Origin: Dehalococcoidia bacterium | Lineage (GTDB): Bacteria; Chloroflexota; Dehalococcoidia; Lucifugimonadales; UBA826 | Assembly: GCA_029936675.1 (NCBI GenBank) | Contig: JAPYSB010000007.1 | Location: 1-64,000, forward strand | DNA: 64,000 bases | Direction: 5' to 3' | Notes under the pieces: model-generated | What the model was told of the DNA's origin: nothing | The model's input: the letters and a program-made list of their open reading frames with translations, nothing else | The model's database searches: none | Shown here: positions 19,176 through 28,326 of the stretch, piece by piece | Position numbering within the stretch: position 1 is the stretch's first letter | Layout of the letters: every line of letters begins with the position of its first letter | Program-made: the position numbers and the translations under genes

Positions 19176-19828
19176 TGCCATTTCAAGGTTTTATAAAAGG
19201 GGTGAGGTACATACCCGTTCCTGCTCCTGTATTCGGAGAATTATTGCAGGAAATTCAAGATATAACTGAGTTAAAAATAATTCTTCGGATTATCCGTTTG
19301 CTGCACAATAAAAAAGGTTTGGAAAGGTATGTGTCCATAGACGAACTGCTGGCAGACCGTGTTCTTTCAATCGGCATGGGCTCGATGGATCTGGATAGTC
19401 GGAGAACACATATCCTTCAGTCTTTAGAATCGTCAGAGAAACGGAAAATATTAATTAAGATCAACAGGAAAAATACAGGCACATTCGCATATTTCTTGAA
19501 CACGGAATTCGAAAGGCAAGCAATCGGGAAAATGAAGGATTCTGAACACCAATCCGACTTTGAGCCTTGGGAAACCGGCGAAGATAGACCAAATATATAT
19601 TCTCTTTATGAACAAAATATTGGTATATTAACTCCGATTGTGGCAGAAAAAATCGGAGAAGCTGAACAAAGATACCCTGTGGAGTGGATAGAGGAAGCAA
19701 TAACAGAGGCTGTATCTCTAAATTCAAGAAATTGGAGATACATTTCGAGAATACTAGAACGGTGGGAAATAGAGGGAAAACAAAATGGAGAATCTAGGAA
19801 GCATTCTGGCAAAGCTAGATACATTTAA
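19175..19828 (+). CDS. DnaD-domain replication initiation protein
   Basis: C-terminal YEQNIGILTPIVAEKIGEAEQRYPVEWIEEAITEAVSLNSRNWRYISRILERWEIEG; start overlaps the dnaB stop. Confidence 0.82.
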   Translation: MPFQGFIKGVRYIPVPAPVFGELLQEIQDITELKIILRIIRLLHNKKGLERYVSIDELLADRVLSIGMGSMDLDSRRTHILQSLESSEKRKILIKINRKNTGTFAYFLNTEFERQAIGKMKDSEHQSDFEPWETGEDRPNIYSLYEQNIGILTPIVAEKIGEAEQRYPVEWIEEAITEAVSLNSRNWRYISRILERWEIEGKQNGESRKHSGKARYI

Positions 19829-21137
19829 AGCTAACAGAAGCAACGATCTCTCTCAAGATATAGATCTAAATCCACCTATAATTTGTGATATATGCAACGA
19901 TAAAGGCTGGCTAACCCCCAAACTTCCAACGGGTCACCAAGATTTCGGGTCGATAAAATCTTGTGTGTGTCGAAAAAATGTAAAACAGGAAGAACTGACG
20001 ACGAGGCTACTTTCATACAGTAACTTAGGGTCTCTCTCACGCTACACTTTTGAAACTTTAGATCTGAAAAATGAAACAGCTCAACAGGATGCGGACGACA
20101 TCTTTCGTGAGGCTTTCATAAACTGTTCCAATTATTCCGAACGCCCGAGCGGCTGGATATTGATCAACGGTCCCCATGGATCCGGCAAAACACACCTTTC
20201 CGCGGCAATAGCTAACAGGTGTATTTCAACAGGAAAACCCGCGTTCTTTATATATGTACCTGATTTAATGGACCATCTCAGAGCTAGTTATACAAATAAT
20301 TCAGACTTTGAATATGACGACTTATTTGACCAAGTTAAGAATGCGCCAATATTAATCCTCGACGGTATAACTGACCACAGCGTAAGTAGCTGGTCGGCGG
20401 AGAAATTGAATCAGATCCTCAATCACCGATCAAACGGAAGACTCCCCACTATTTTGACGACTTCTGAAGATATCAATTCTTTAGACCCGTTTATTAGAAG
20501 CCGAATATACGATTCAAATCTTTGCAATATAGTCACAACGGATTCAAGAATTAGTAGTTATGATGAAATGTCTTCTCTCGGGGCTATTCCTAAAGAGCTT
20601 TCACAAATGAACTTCGATACCTTTAACTCAAAAGGGAGGAGGGGAAATTCCAATTTAGAACCAGTGTTTGAAAGTGCCAAAAAATACAGTCAGACCCCAG
20701 ATGGATGGCTCACCTTCTATAGCGATAATTCAGGAGTGGGTAAAACCCATTTGGCAGTTGCTATCGGGAATTACCGCAAATCAGTTGGCGAGGATGTTTT
20801 CTTTGCATTCGTACCAGAATTGATGGATGAATTGAGATCCGGGTTCTCTCCCGACAGCTCACTTAGCTCATCTCGTATTTTCGATAGGGTTAAGGATTCC
20901 TCATTATTAATTTTGGATGACTTGGGAAATGAACAAGATACAAACTGGTCCCAAAAAACGATATATCATCTTTTGGTTTACCGACACAATCACAGACTAC
21001 CAACGATTATAACGACCAGGACAGATTTCACCAGCATAGCCAGTAAAAGCGCGCAAGCCTCCAGAATTCAAGATGCGAAAATAGGCCAAATTCTGAACAT
21101 ACAAGCTCCAGATTACAGAATGGGCAGAACCCGATAA
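19785..21137 (+). CDS. Tandem-domain DnaC/DnaI/IstB-like AAA+ helicase loader
   Basis: Two loader-like AAA+ modules: GPHGSGKTHLSAAIANR/LILDGI and DNSGVGKTHLAVAIGNY/LLILDDLG; N-terminal CxxC...CxC; C-terminal ASRIQDAKIGQILNIQAPDYR. Confidence 0.85.
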   Translation: MENLGSILAKLDTFKANRSNDLSQDIDLNPPIICDICNDKGWLTPKLPTGHQDFGSIKSCVCRKNVKQEELTTRLLSYSNLGSLSRYTFETLDLKNETAQQDADDIFREAFINCSNYSERPSGWILINGPHGSGKTHLSAAIANRCISTGKPAFFIYVPDLMDHLRASYTNNSDFEYDDLFDQVKNAPILILDGITDHSVSSWSAEKLNQILNHRSNGRLPTILTTSEDINSLDPFIRSRIYDSNLCNIVTTDSRISSYDEMSSLGAIPKELSQMNFDTFNSKGRRGNSNLEPVFESAKKYSQTPDGWLTFYSDNSGVGKTHLAVAIGNYRKSVGEDVFFAFVPELMDELRSGFSPDSSLSSSRIFDRVKDSSLLILDDLGNEQDTNWSQKTIYHLLVYRHNHRLPTIITTRTDFTSIASKSAQASRIQDAKIGQILNIQAPDYRMGRTR

Positions 21138-21158
21138 ACACAGGAACCAAACCTTTAA

Positions 21159-21524
21159 ATGACAATAGCTGAAGGCTGTATATTCTGCGAAATAATTTCC
21201 GGAAAGGAACCGGCTGATTCCTACCACGAGGAAAAAGATTTTGTGGTCTTTGAAAATAACCTTAGATGGTTTTCAACTCAATTGCTTTTCGTACCCAAAT
21301 TACATATGACCCAGTCTAATTTATGGTCATCGAAAAGTTTGATATCTGAAATCGGATTTCTTGCTAATGAAATGGGTCAGAAAAGGTGTCCATCGGGTTA
21401 TAGAATTCTCTCCAATTTTGGAGAGGACGGTATGCAGTCCCAGAAGCATGCACACCTGCACCTAGTTGGTGGAAGTAAATTGGGAATGTACGTATGGGGT
21501 AAGCTGAGGAAAAACCCGCTGTGA
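21159..21524 (+). CDS. HIT-family hydrolase
   Basis: CIFCEIISGKEPADSYHEEKDFVVFEN and QKHAHLHLVGG (HxHxH). Confidence 0.9.
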   Translation: MTIAEGCIFCEIISGKEPADSYHEEKDFVVFENNLRWFSTQLLFVPKLHMTQSNLWSSKSLISEIGFLANEMGQKRCPSGYRILSNFGEDGMQSQKHAHLHLVGGSKLGMYVWGKLRKNPL

Positions 21525-21616
21525 GAAAGTAGCGAAAATTCCCGAATATCTCTATTACCCTCCAAATGGCAAAATGCGGTTATATGATGTCAACCATATT
21601 AAATATGTCTTCATCG

Positions 21617-22672
21617 CTACGAATTAAGTGCATTATCAGCCCATAGGATTATTTCTTCAGTTTTGTCCCAACCAACACAGGCATCTGTAATTGATACACC
21701 ATACTCCAGGGTACCTGGATCATTACCAAGTTTCTGACTTCCAGGATTTATATTGCTCTCAAGCATCACTCCCACAATGCTATTGTTCCCGCCTGCTCGC
21801 TGTGAAATCACATCTTCAAACACCGAAGGCTGTCTTTCGTGATCTTTATTAGAGTTACCATGACTGCAATCAATTATTAATCGCTGGTCCAACCCCCCGT
21901 TGGATAAAACTTCATTAGCCGATTTTATTGAATCTGAGTCATAGTTAGGACCTAATTTACCCCCTCTCAACACCAAATGGCCATCTGGATTACCACCAGT
22001 TCTTAAAACACACACGTGCCCATCAGGCCCAGTCCCTACATATGAATGCTGGCTGCGGGCGGCCAATATACCATCCACCGCGGTCTCAAAACTTCCATCC
22101 GTACCATTCTTGAACCCAACCGGAATTCCAATTGCACTCGCCATCTGTCTATGGGTTTGACTCTCAGTTGTCCTTGCACCTATTGCAACCCAAGAAACTA
22201 AATCTTCAAAATAATGCGGGACTACAGGGTCCAAAACCTCACAAGCTGCAGGCATTCCCATGTCATTGATTTCTTGCAGCAATCGCCTTGCTCGCTGTAA
22301 TCCTTGTGAAATATCAAATGTCTCATCGAGCCCAGGATCATTTATCAGACCCTTCCAACCTACCGTTGTTCTAGGTTTCTCAAAATATACTCTCATCACA
22401 ACATATATTTTTTCACTAAGCCGATCTCTCAGTTCAATCAGTCTTCGAGCATAATCCAGAGCGGCTTCCTCGTCATGAATAGAGCAAGGTCCCGTTATTA
22501 TCATTACTTTATCGGCATCGCCATGGAGAATATTTTTTATTGTCTTTCTAGCCTCTTGAACGGTTAAAGCGGCATTATCAGATCTGGGAAATCTGTCTAC
22601 TAGCTCTAGGGGGCTAAACAAGTGATTTGAAGAAAACCCCAACCCTTGGACATGGCTTTTTTGACTGCTCAT
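21617..22672 (-). CDS. 3-deoxy-7-phosphoheptulonate synthase (AroF/G/H type)
   Basis: VMIITGPCSIHDEEAALDYA, VMRVYFEKPRTTVGWKGLINDP, IDCSHGNSNKDH; ATG at 22672 with GAGG upstream (track starts at TTG 22684). Confidence 0.96.
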   Translation of the reverse strand: MSSQKSHVQGLGFSSNHLFSPLELVDRFPRSDNAALTVQEARKTIKNILHGDADKVMIITGPCSIHDEEAALDYARRLIELRDRLSEKIYVVMRVYFEKPRTTVGWKGLINDPGLDETFDISQGLQRARRLLQEINDMGMPAACEVLDPVVPHYFEDLVSWVAIGARTTESQTHRQMASAIGIPVGFKNGTDGSFETAVDGILAARSQHSYVGTGPDGHVCVLRTGGNPDGHLVLRGGKLGPNYDSDSIKSANEVLSNGGLDQRLIIDCSHGNSNKDHERQPSVFEDVISQRAGGNNSIVGVMLESNINPGSQKLGNDPGTLEYGVSITDACVGWDKTEEIILWADNALNS

Positions 22673-22742
22673 TTTAATCCTCAATTTTTGAATTGAATTT
22701 TTTTGCTACTTTTGCTACTTTTATGATCTATTCATAAAACCC

Positions 22743-22778
22743 AAAAAAAAAAGCCCCAATCGCTACCGATTGTGGGCT
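22743..22778 (-). terminator. Rho-independent terminator in the DAHP synthase leader (attenuator)
   Basis: Minus-strand AGCCC(A)CAATCG-gtag-CGATTGGGGCT followed by a T-run. Confidence 0.85.
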
Positions 22779-22801
22779 CCTGTCTGACTTTGGATATATT
22801 C

Positions 22802-22891
22802 CTAGAGTTTACACAAGTCCTTTATCGGCAGCTGACTTAAGCTACTAAAATAATAATAAAAGTGTGTGTGTTTATAGAATTTATTTTCCAT
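22802..22891 (-). CDS. Aromatic-rich leader peptide of the DAHP synthase attenuator
   Basis: 29 aa MENKFYKHTHFYYYFSSLSQLPIKDLCKL; TTT TAT TAT TAT TTT block upstream of the terminator; not in the supplied ORF track. Confidence 0.75.
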   Translation of the reverse strand: MENKFYKHTHFYYYFSSLSQLPIKDLCKL

Positions 22892-22901
22892 AGCATGCCG
22901 G

Positions 22902-22930
22902 ATAGTATACTCTTTCACAAATGGTGTCAA
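22902..22930 (-). promoter_or_regulatory. Predicted sigma70-type promoter of the DAHP synthase leader
   Basis: Minus-strand TTGACA (22925-22930), N17, TACTAT (22902-22907). Confidence 0.65.
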
Positions 22931-22962
22931 TAAATCTCTAACCCAAATTAAGAAGCATAAAT

Positions 22963-23940
22963 ATGTCTAATATCCCTTCTGAAATGATTCCTTGTTGCGC
23001 GGCATCCAGGAACTCCAAGTTGCCCATTTATACCTCTAAAGTGCGAGGGACTAAAAAATCTCAACCGGAATTCATTAACCCAAAAAACATGGCCACCATT
23101 ACAGGTGGCACATTTCAGATGGGTGCTGATTACGAGTTCGGCTTTCCAGGTGATGGAGAAGGGCCAATAAAGGAAGTGAGACTGGATTCCTTCCTAATTG
23201 ACATCACCGCTGTTACAAACAGGAATTTTGCTGACTTCGTAAAAGAAACAAAATACAAAACCGACGCGGAGCAATTTGGCTGGTCATTTGTATTTTATAA
23301 ATTCATTGCTCCCCGAAATGCGCGATCTGCCAATCAATCTCCTGCGGGTACCCCGTGGTGGAGAAGAGTAGACGGGGCGTCTTGGAAACACCCAGAAGGT
23401 ACTGGTTCCAATATAAGAACTAGAATGAGCCACCCGGCTGTCCATATCTCATGGAATGATGCAACTGAGTTTGCCTCTCACTACGGAAAACGTCTGCCAA
23501 CTGAAGCAGAATGGGAATTTGCAGCACGTGGTGGCGAAAAACAACAATTATACCCTTGGGGAAATGAACTCCATCCAGAAGGCCAACACATGTGCAATAT
23601 ATGGCAAGGGGAATTTCCAACCATCAACTCGGAAGATGACGGATTTGCAGGCACTGCTCCGGCCAAAAATTATCCTCCAAACGGCTATGGGTTGTATAAC
23701 GTAGTCGGGAACGTATGGGAATGGCAGCAAGATTGGTTCAGCAATTCCTCCAACGACATGGATGCCAAATACGACCCTAAGGGTCCGGATTTTGGTACAT
23801 CAAAAACCATAAAAGGAGGCTCCTACCTCTGCCACGAATCATATTGTAATCGCTATCGGGTGGCCGCCAGAAGTTCAAATACACCGGATAGTTCCACCGG
23901 CAATCTGGGATTTAGATGTGTTTCCGACATTAAAACCTAA
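22963..23940 (+). CDS. Formylglycine-generating enzyme (sulfatase-modifying factor) family protein
   Basis: KRLPTEAEWEFAARGG, GNVWEWQQDWF, GGSYLCHESYCNRYRVAARSSNTPDSSTGNLGFRC with both active-site Cys. Confidence 0.93.
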   Translation: MSNIPSEMIPCCAASRNSKLPIYTSKVRGTKKSQPEFINPKNMATITGGTFQMGADYEFGFPGDGEGPIKEVRLDSFLIDITAVTNRNFADFVKETKYKTDAEQFGWSFVFYKFIAPRNARSANQSPAGTPWWRRVDGASWKHPEGTGSNIRTRMSHPAVHISWNDATEFASHYGKRLPTEAEWEFAARGGEKQQLYPWGNELHPEGQHMCNIWQGEFPTINSEDDGFAGTAPAKNYPPNGYGLYNVVGNVWEWQQDWFSNSSNDMDAKYDPKGPDFGTSKTIKGGSYLCHESYCNRYRVAARSSNTPDSSTGNLGFRCVSDIKT

Positions 23941-24050
23941 AATTGTCGATAGCGGAACTAAAAACCTTGCGATACAATTTTGCTGGCTGAGCCAGATCCT
24001 GAATACTTCAGCAAAGAGTATTAGTTCACATTATGCGAATGGGTAGTTAG

Positions 24051-26717
24051 GTGACCAATAAAATGACTAGTGATGAAATAAGGGAAGCCTTCTTAAAATA
24101 CTTTGAAAATAAAGGACATCTCAGAGTCCCAAGCTCATCTTTAATACCCGTCGGTGACCCTACTCTCTTGTTGACAATCGCCGGAATGACTCAATTCAAA
24201 CCATATTTTTCTGGCCAACAGACCCCGCCAAGACAAAGATTGACCTCTGCTCAAAAATGTTTCAGAACCCCGGATATAGATATAGTCGGGGATGCCACTC
24301 ACAACACATTATTTGAGATGTTAGGTAACTTTAGTTTCGGCGACTATTTCAAAAATGAAGCCATTGAATATGCTTTGGGATTTCTAATTGGTGAATTAAA
24401 TCTCCCAAAGGAAAAACTTTACATTACTGTCCACCACACGGACGATGAAGCCCAGGAAATATGGGAAAACATCGGGGTTCCCAAGGAACGTATATATCGA
24501 TTCGGGGATGAAGACAATTGGTGGGGTCCTCCGATACATGGCAATGAAGGGCCATGCGGGCCATGTAGCGAATTACATTATGATTTTGGATCGGGCAAAG
24601 GGTGTCTCAAAAATGACTGCGCTCCTAATTGTGAAAATCTAATGTCAACTGGTGAAAAATGCACTCGGTTCGTGGAACTATGGAACTTGGTATTCATGCA
24701 GTACTACCATCACCCCGATGGAACCAGAGAAAAATTACCTGCACCAAGTATTGACACTGGGATGGGTTTGGAAAGAGCCACCATCGTCATGCAAGATGTA
24801 GAAACAATGTACGAGACAGACATATTCGCTTCTCTGGTAACGCAAGTTTGTTCAATCAGTGGACACAAATATGGGAAAGATTTGGAGACTGATTATGCTA
24901 TTAGAGCAATTGCAGAACATACAAGAAGCTCCACATTTTTGACGGCTGATGGAGTGGTCCCGGGTAACGAAGGCAGGGGTTATGTACTAAGACGAGTTAT
25001 TCGGAGAGCCATCAGGCTTGCTCGAAAACTTGGATTGCAGGAATCATTTATGTCACCTATTGCTGAATCCGTGATAGAAAAAATGGGAGTGACATATCCT
25101 GAACTATACAACCATAAGGAATTTATTCTAAGCGTCCTGACATTAGAGGAGGAACGGTTCCAACAGGCTTTCGAGAATGGCTTTACCATGCTAGAGGAAG
25201 CTATGGGAAATTCTTCCACTTTGGAAGGGGATCTAGTTTTTAAGCTTTGGGATACTTATGGGTTCCCAATGGAAATGACTCAGGAAATAGCTGCAGAGAG
25301 AAATATTACGGTGGATATGGCTGGTTTCGAAAAAGAGATGGAGGCACAGAAAAAACGGGCCCGATCTCACGCACAATTCGATGGCGATCACGCGCGAGTT
25401 CGTTTATACGAAGAGTTAGGGGTTGGTAATACTAATTTCACCGGCTATGAAACACTGGACGGGAAAAGCGTTGTAGTCGGATTAATTTCAATGGGCCTAT
25501 CTGTTGCCGAAGTTTCGCAAGGTCAAGAATTGGAGATGATTTTACAAGAAACTCCATTTTATGCCGAGGGAGGCGGACAGGTGGGGGATGGTGGCACCAT
25601 TGGTAACTCCGAATGTGAAATGGCAGTGCACGACACAAAAGAGTCAATCCCCGGTCTCATTGTGCATTACGGATTTTTGTCAAAAGGAACCATTTCAGTC
25701 GGGGACACAGTGCAGAGTCATGTTGATCCAACAAGAAGAGATGACACTGCCAGAAACCATACTGCTACCCATATGCTGCACGCCGCCCTGCGACATGTGC
25801 TAGGGCCCCATGTAAGACAGGCAGGGTCCCTTGTTACAGCATCCAGACTCCGATTCGATTTCAGTCATATAAGGGCTGTTACTCCAGAGGAGATGTGGCA
25901 GGTGCAATTCCTAGTCAACGAAAAAATAAGACATAATGCAGAGATTAATAGGAGTGAAGATACCTACAGCGGAGCAATTGAAAAAGGTGCCCTGGCTTTT
26001 TTTGGTGATAAATATGGAGACACAGTACGATTGGTAGAAATTGCTAATGGGGATACTTTCAGTTTTGAAGTATGTGGTGGAACCCACGTGAACCAAACTG
26101 GTGAAGTTGGAGTTGTATATATTTTGGGTGAATCTAGTATTGGCGCAGGCATGAGAAGAATAGAAGCTATCAGTGGCAGAGAGGCAGAGAGGCTTGTTTG
26201 GCAAAACATGCAACGAGATTCCAGAATCGCGGATATATTGCAAACCACCCCATCGGATATTGAAGACAGGGTAACAGCTATCTCAGAACAAATATCTTCG
26301 GCTAATAATCAAATCCAAAAATTGGAAAGACAAATGTCGGCCTTGGCTGCCACAGCCTTGTTAGATGAGGTACAAATAGTCAACGAAATCAAGATCTTAA
26401 TATCAGTTACAGAGGATCCATCAGCAGAACTATTACGATCAACAGGAGATTGGCTCCGAGACAAGTTAGGGACAGGTGTAGTTGCTATAGGTTCTATAGT
26501 AAATGGGAACCCAATGGTAGTTTGCATGATAACTCCAGATCTGGTCGAAAAGGGTTTGAACGCTGCAAAAATAGTGCAAGAAGTGGCCAAAATAATCGGC
26601 GGCGGCGGCGGCGGAAGACCCGAATCGGCCCAAGCCGGCGGAAAAGACCCCAATAAATTAAGGGAAGCTTTGTCCATTGTTCCTAGCATGATTTCAGACC
26701 TATCTGGAGGAGAGTAG
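24051..26717 (+). CDS. alaS: Alanyl-tRNA synthetase
   Basis: 888 aa; FLKYFENKGHLRVPSSSLIP, HTATHMLHAALRHVLG, VCGGTHVNQTGEVG, GGGGGGRPESAQAGG. Confidence 0.98.
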   Translation: MTNKMTSDEIREAFLKYFENKGHLRVPSSSLIPVGDPTLLLTIAGMTQFKPYFSGQQTPPRQRLTSAQKCFRTPDIDIVGDATHNTLFEMLGNFSFGDYFKNEAIEYALGFLIGELNLPKEKLYITVHHTDDEAQEIWENIGVPKERIYRFGDEDNWWGPPIHGNEGPCGPCSELHYDFGSGKGCLKNDCAPNCENLMSTGEKCTRFVELWNLVFMQYYHHPDGTREKLPAPSIDTGMGLERATIVMQDVETMYETDIFASLVTQVCSISGHKYGKDLETDYAIRAIAEHTRSSTFLTADGVVPGNEGRGYVLRRVIRRAIRLARKLGLQESFMSPIAESVIEKMGVTYPELYNHKEFILSVLTLEEERFQQAFENGFTMLEEAMGNSSTLEGDLVFKLWDTYGFPMEMTQEIAAERNITVDMAGFEKEMEAQKKRARSHAQFDGDHARVRLYEELGVGNTNFTGYETLDGKSVVVGLISMGLSVAEVSQGQELEMILQETPFYAEGGGQVGDGGTIGNSECEMAVHDTKESIPGLIVHYGFLSKGTISVGDTVQSHVDPTRRDDTARNHTATHMLHAALRHVLGPHVRQAGSLVTASRLRFDFSHIRAVTPEEMWQVQFLVNEKIRHNAEINRSEDTYSGAIEKGALAFFGDKYGDTVRLVEIANGDTFSFEVCGGTHVNQTGEVGVVYILGESSIGAGMRRIEAISGREAERLVWQNMQRDSRIADILQTTPSDIEDRVTAISEQISSANNQIQKLERQMSALAATALLDEVQIVNEIKILISVTEDPSAELLRSTGDWLRDKLGTGVVAIGSIVNGNPMVVCMITPDLVEKGLNAAKIVQEVAKIIGGGGGGRPESAQAGGKDPNKLREALSIVPSMISDLSGGE

Positions 26718-26738
26718 CATCTGAACCCCGGAAGTATA

Positions 26739-27137
26739 TTGGCTCTAGATGTAGGAACTGTTCGTATAGGGGTAGCTGCCAGTGACCCTACACAGACGAT
26801 TTCCACTCCACTACGGAGTCTAACTCGAAAAAACCCATTCTCAAAAATAAGGGAAATATGCTCAGATAGAGGCGTCGTATTGATCCTAATCGGGATGCCG
26901 TATTTACCTTCTGGAAAATCAGGTACTCAGGCGCAAATAACGGCCGAGTTTATTGATGACCTGAAAATATCTACTGAGATCCCCATACGAACCATAGATG
27001 AAAGAATGACAACTATTGAAGCAAAAACCCGACTTAAAGAGGCAGGTCATAAAAACACCAGCAGGACCAGAAACAAAGGAATCATTGACTCTGCTGCCGC
27101 AGCAGTATTGCTGGACGAATATATTAGTTCCCTTTAA
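26739..27137 (+). CDS. ruvX: Holliday junction resolvase-like protein YqgF/RuvX
   Basis: LALDVGTVRIGVAASDP, LIGMPYLPSGKSG, IDERMTTIEA, IDSAAAAVLLDEYI. Confidence 0.9.
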   Translation: MALDVGTVRIGVAASDPTQTISTPLRSLTRKNPFSKIREICSDRGVVLILIGMPYLPSGKSGTQAQITAEFIDDLKISTEIPIRTIDERMTTIEAKTRLKEAGHKNTSRTRNKGIIDSAAAAVLLDEYISSL

Positions 27138-27144
27138 GAATAAT

Positions 27145-28200
27145 TTAAAATCTTACAACCATCTGCACTTGGGTAGATGGTTTTATTAGGGCTTCAAAAG
27201 CTTCCTGTATACCCTCTATGGGCAAGAAATCAGTGTCCAGCAGCATTGGTTCCAGGTCAACCTTGCCATTTGATATCAAATCAAGGGCTACTCTCCAATC
27301 ATAAGGTTCAGCACCAAAAGTGGTATTTAATTGAATTTCTTTTCCTGCCCAATCAACTGGGAGCATTGGCACACTTTCCCAAGCTAAAGCAACGAGCATA
27401 ACACTTCCCTTTTTCCGAACCATATTTAGAGCCGCATCCAAGGTAGACGGGGCAGCCGCACATTCAAATACAACATGGGGGCCATCTCCCTCTGCCAAAT
27501 TAACTACCGAGGAGATTACATCCTCACAGGATGGGTCCACAACGGCATCGGCACCCAATTGTAAAGCCGTATCTCTGCGTGTAGCAGAGGGTTCTGAGAC
27601 TATTATTTTTCGCGCTCCAGCAGCTCTCGCAGCTTGCATAGTTAGTAAACCGATCGGGCCGGCACCCAAAACAGCTACGACATCGCCTAATTTCATATTT
27701 GACAATCTGACTGCCCTGACTGCAACTGAACAGGGTTCCGTCAGTGCTGCCTTTAAATCACTAACGTTGTCAGGAATCGACAAAGGTGTCCAATCATTCA
27801 ACAAAGTGAATTCGGAGTATCCTCTTTTCCGGGTGTCGGAAAATCCTTCTAATCGGTAGTTGTATTGTTCCTGCCTTCTCAAGGGGGCTTCCAAACCTGG
27901 TGGAGGTGTGCCACCGCCCCCAATGACTCTGTCGCCTTCTTTCCACATGGTAACTCCCGGGCCCACGGCGGCTACAGAGCCGCTAAATTCATGTCCCATT
28001 ACAGTGCCAGCTGGAGCAATATCATAAAGAAAAGCATGAACATCAGTCCCACAAATGGCACTATAACTAACTTTCACTAAAATTTCCCCTGGCCCAGGCT
28101 CAGGAACAGGTAGGTCTTCAATAACAAGTTCCTGTTTTCCTTTGTATACAGCTGCTTTCATGTCATCACTCCCAAAATCAATGATATTAAATGAGTGCAT
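27145..28200 (-). CDS. Zinc-binding alcohol dehydrogenase (MDR family)
   Basis: YSAICGTDVHAF, GHEFSGSVAAVGPGV, VAVLGAGPIGLLTMQAARAAGA. Confidence 0.92.
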   Translation of the reverse strand: MHSFNIIDFGSDDMKAAVYKGKQELVIEDLPVPEPGPGEILVKVSYSAICGTDVHAFLYDIAPAGTVMGHEFSGSVAAVGPGVTMWKEGDRVIGGGGTPPPGLEAPLRRQEQYNYRLEGFSDTRKRGYSEFTLLNDWTPLSIPDNVSDLKAALTEPCSVAVRAVRLSNMKLGDVVAVLGAGPIGLLTMQAARAAGARKIIVSEPSATRRDTALQLGADAVVDPSCEDVISSVVNLAEGDGPHVVFECAAAPSTLDAALNMVRKKGSVMLVALAWESVPMLPVDWAGKEIQLNTTFGAEPYDWRVALDLISNGKVDLEPMLLDTDFLPIEGIQEAFEALIKPSTQVQMVVRF

Positions 28201-28252
28201 TATAAATACCTAAGTCAATAAAAGGGGAAAATTAAAAAAGGGAAAATTAAAA

Positions 28253-28291
28253 GCCAGCGGCGTCCTAAGAAAATCTTAGGGCGCCGCTGGC
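28253..28291 (-). terminator. Strong terminator hairpin downstream of acpP
   Basis: 17-bp stem GCCAGCGGCGTCCTAAG-aaaat-CTTAGGGCGCCGCTGGC (one G-T pair) with a T-rich tract on the minus side. Confidence 0.85.
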
Positions 28292-28326
28292 CTGTTTATA
28301 GAGTGCAGGTAAGTCGTGAAAGTGAC

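Noticed and set aside
21529-21618. GTAGCGA/TCGCTAC inverted repeat between the HIT and DAHP synthase genes
   Set aside because: Short arms with a spacer of about 75 nt; could be chance.
22699-22720. Short tandem repeat TTTTGCTAC x2 upstream of DAHP synthase
   Set aside because: Two short AT-rich copies after the attenuator; no evidence of function.
26599-26622. GGC trinucleotide run in alaS
   Set aside because: Encodes the conserved Gly-rich motif (GGGGGGRPESAQAGG) of AlaRS; ordinary.
26718-26738. Possible CTG start for ruvX at about 26730 (LNPGSILALDVG) behind GGAGGAG
   Set aside because: TTG at 26739 with an upstream GGAAG is an adequate start; unlike the DUF2156 case there is no need for CTG.
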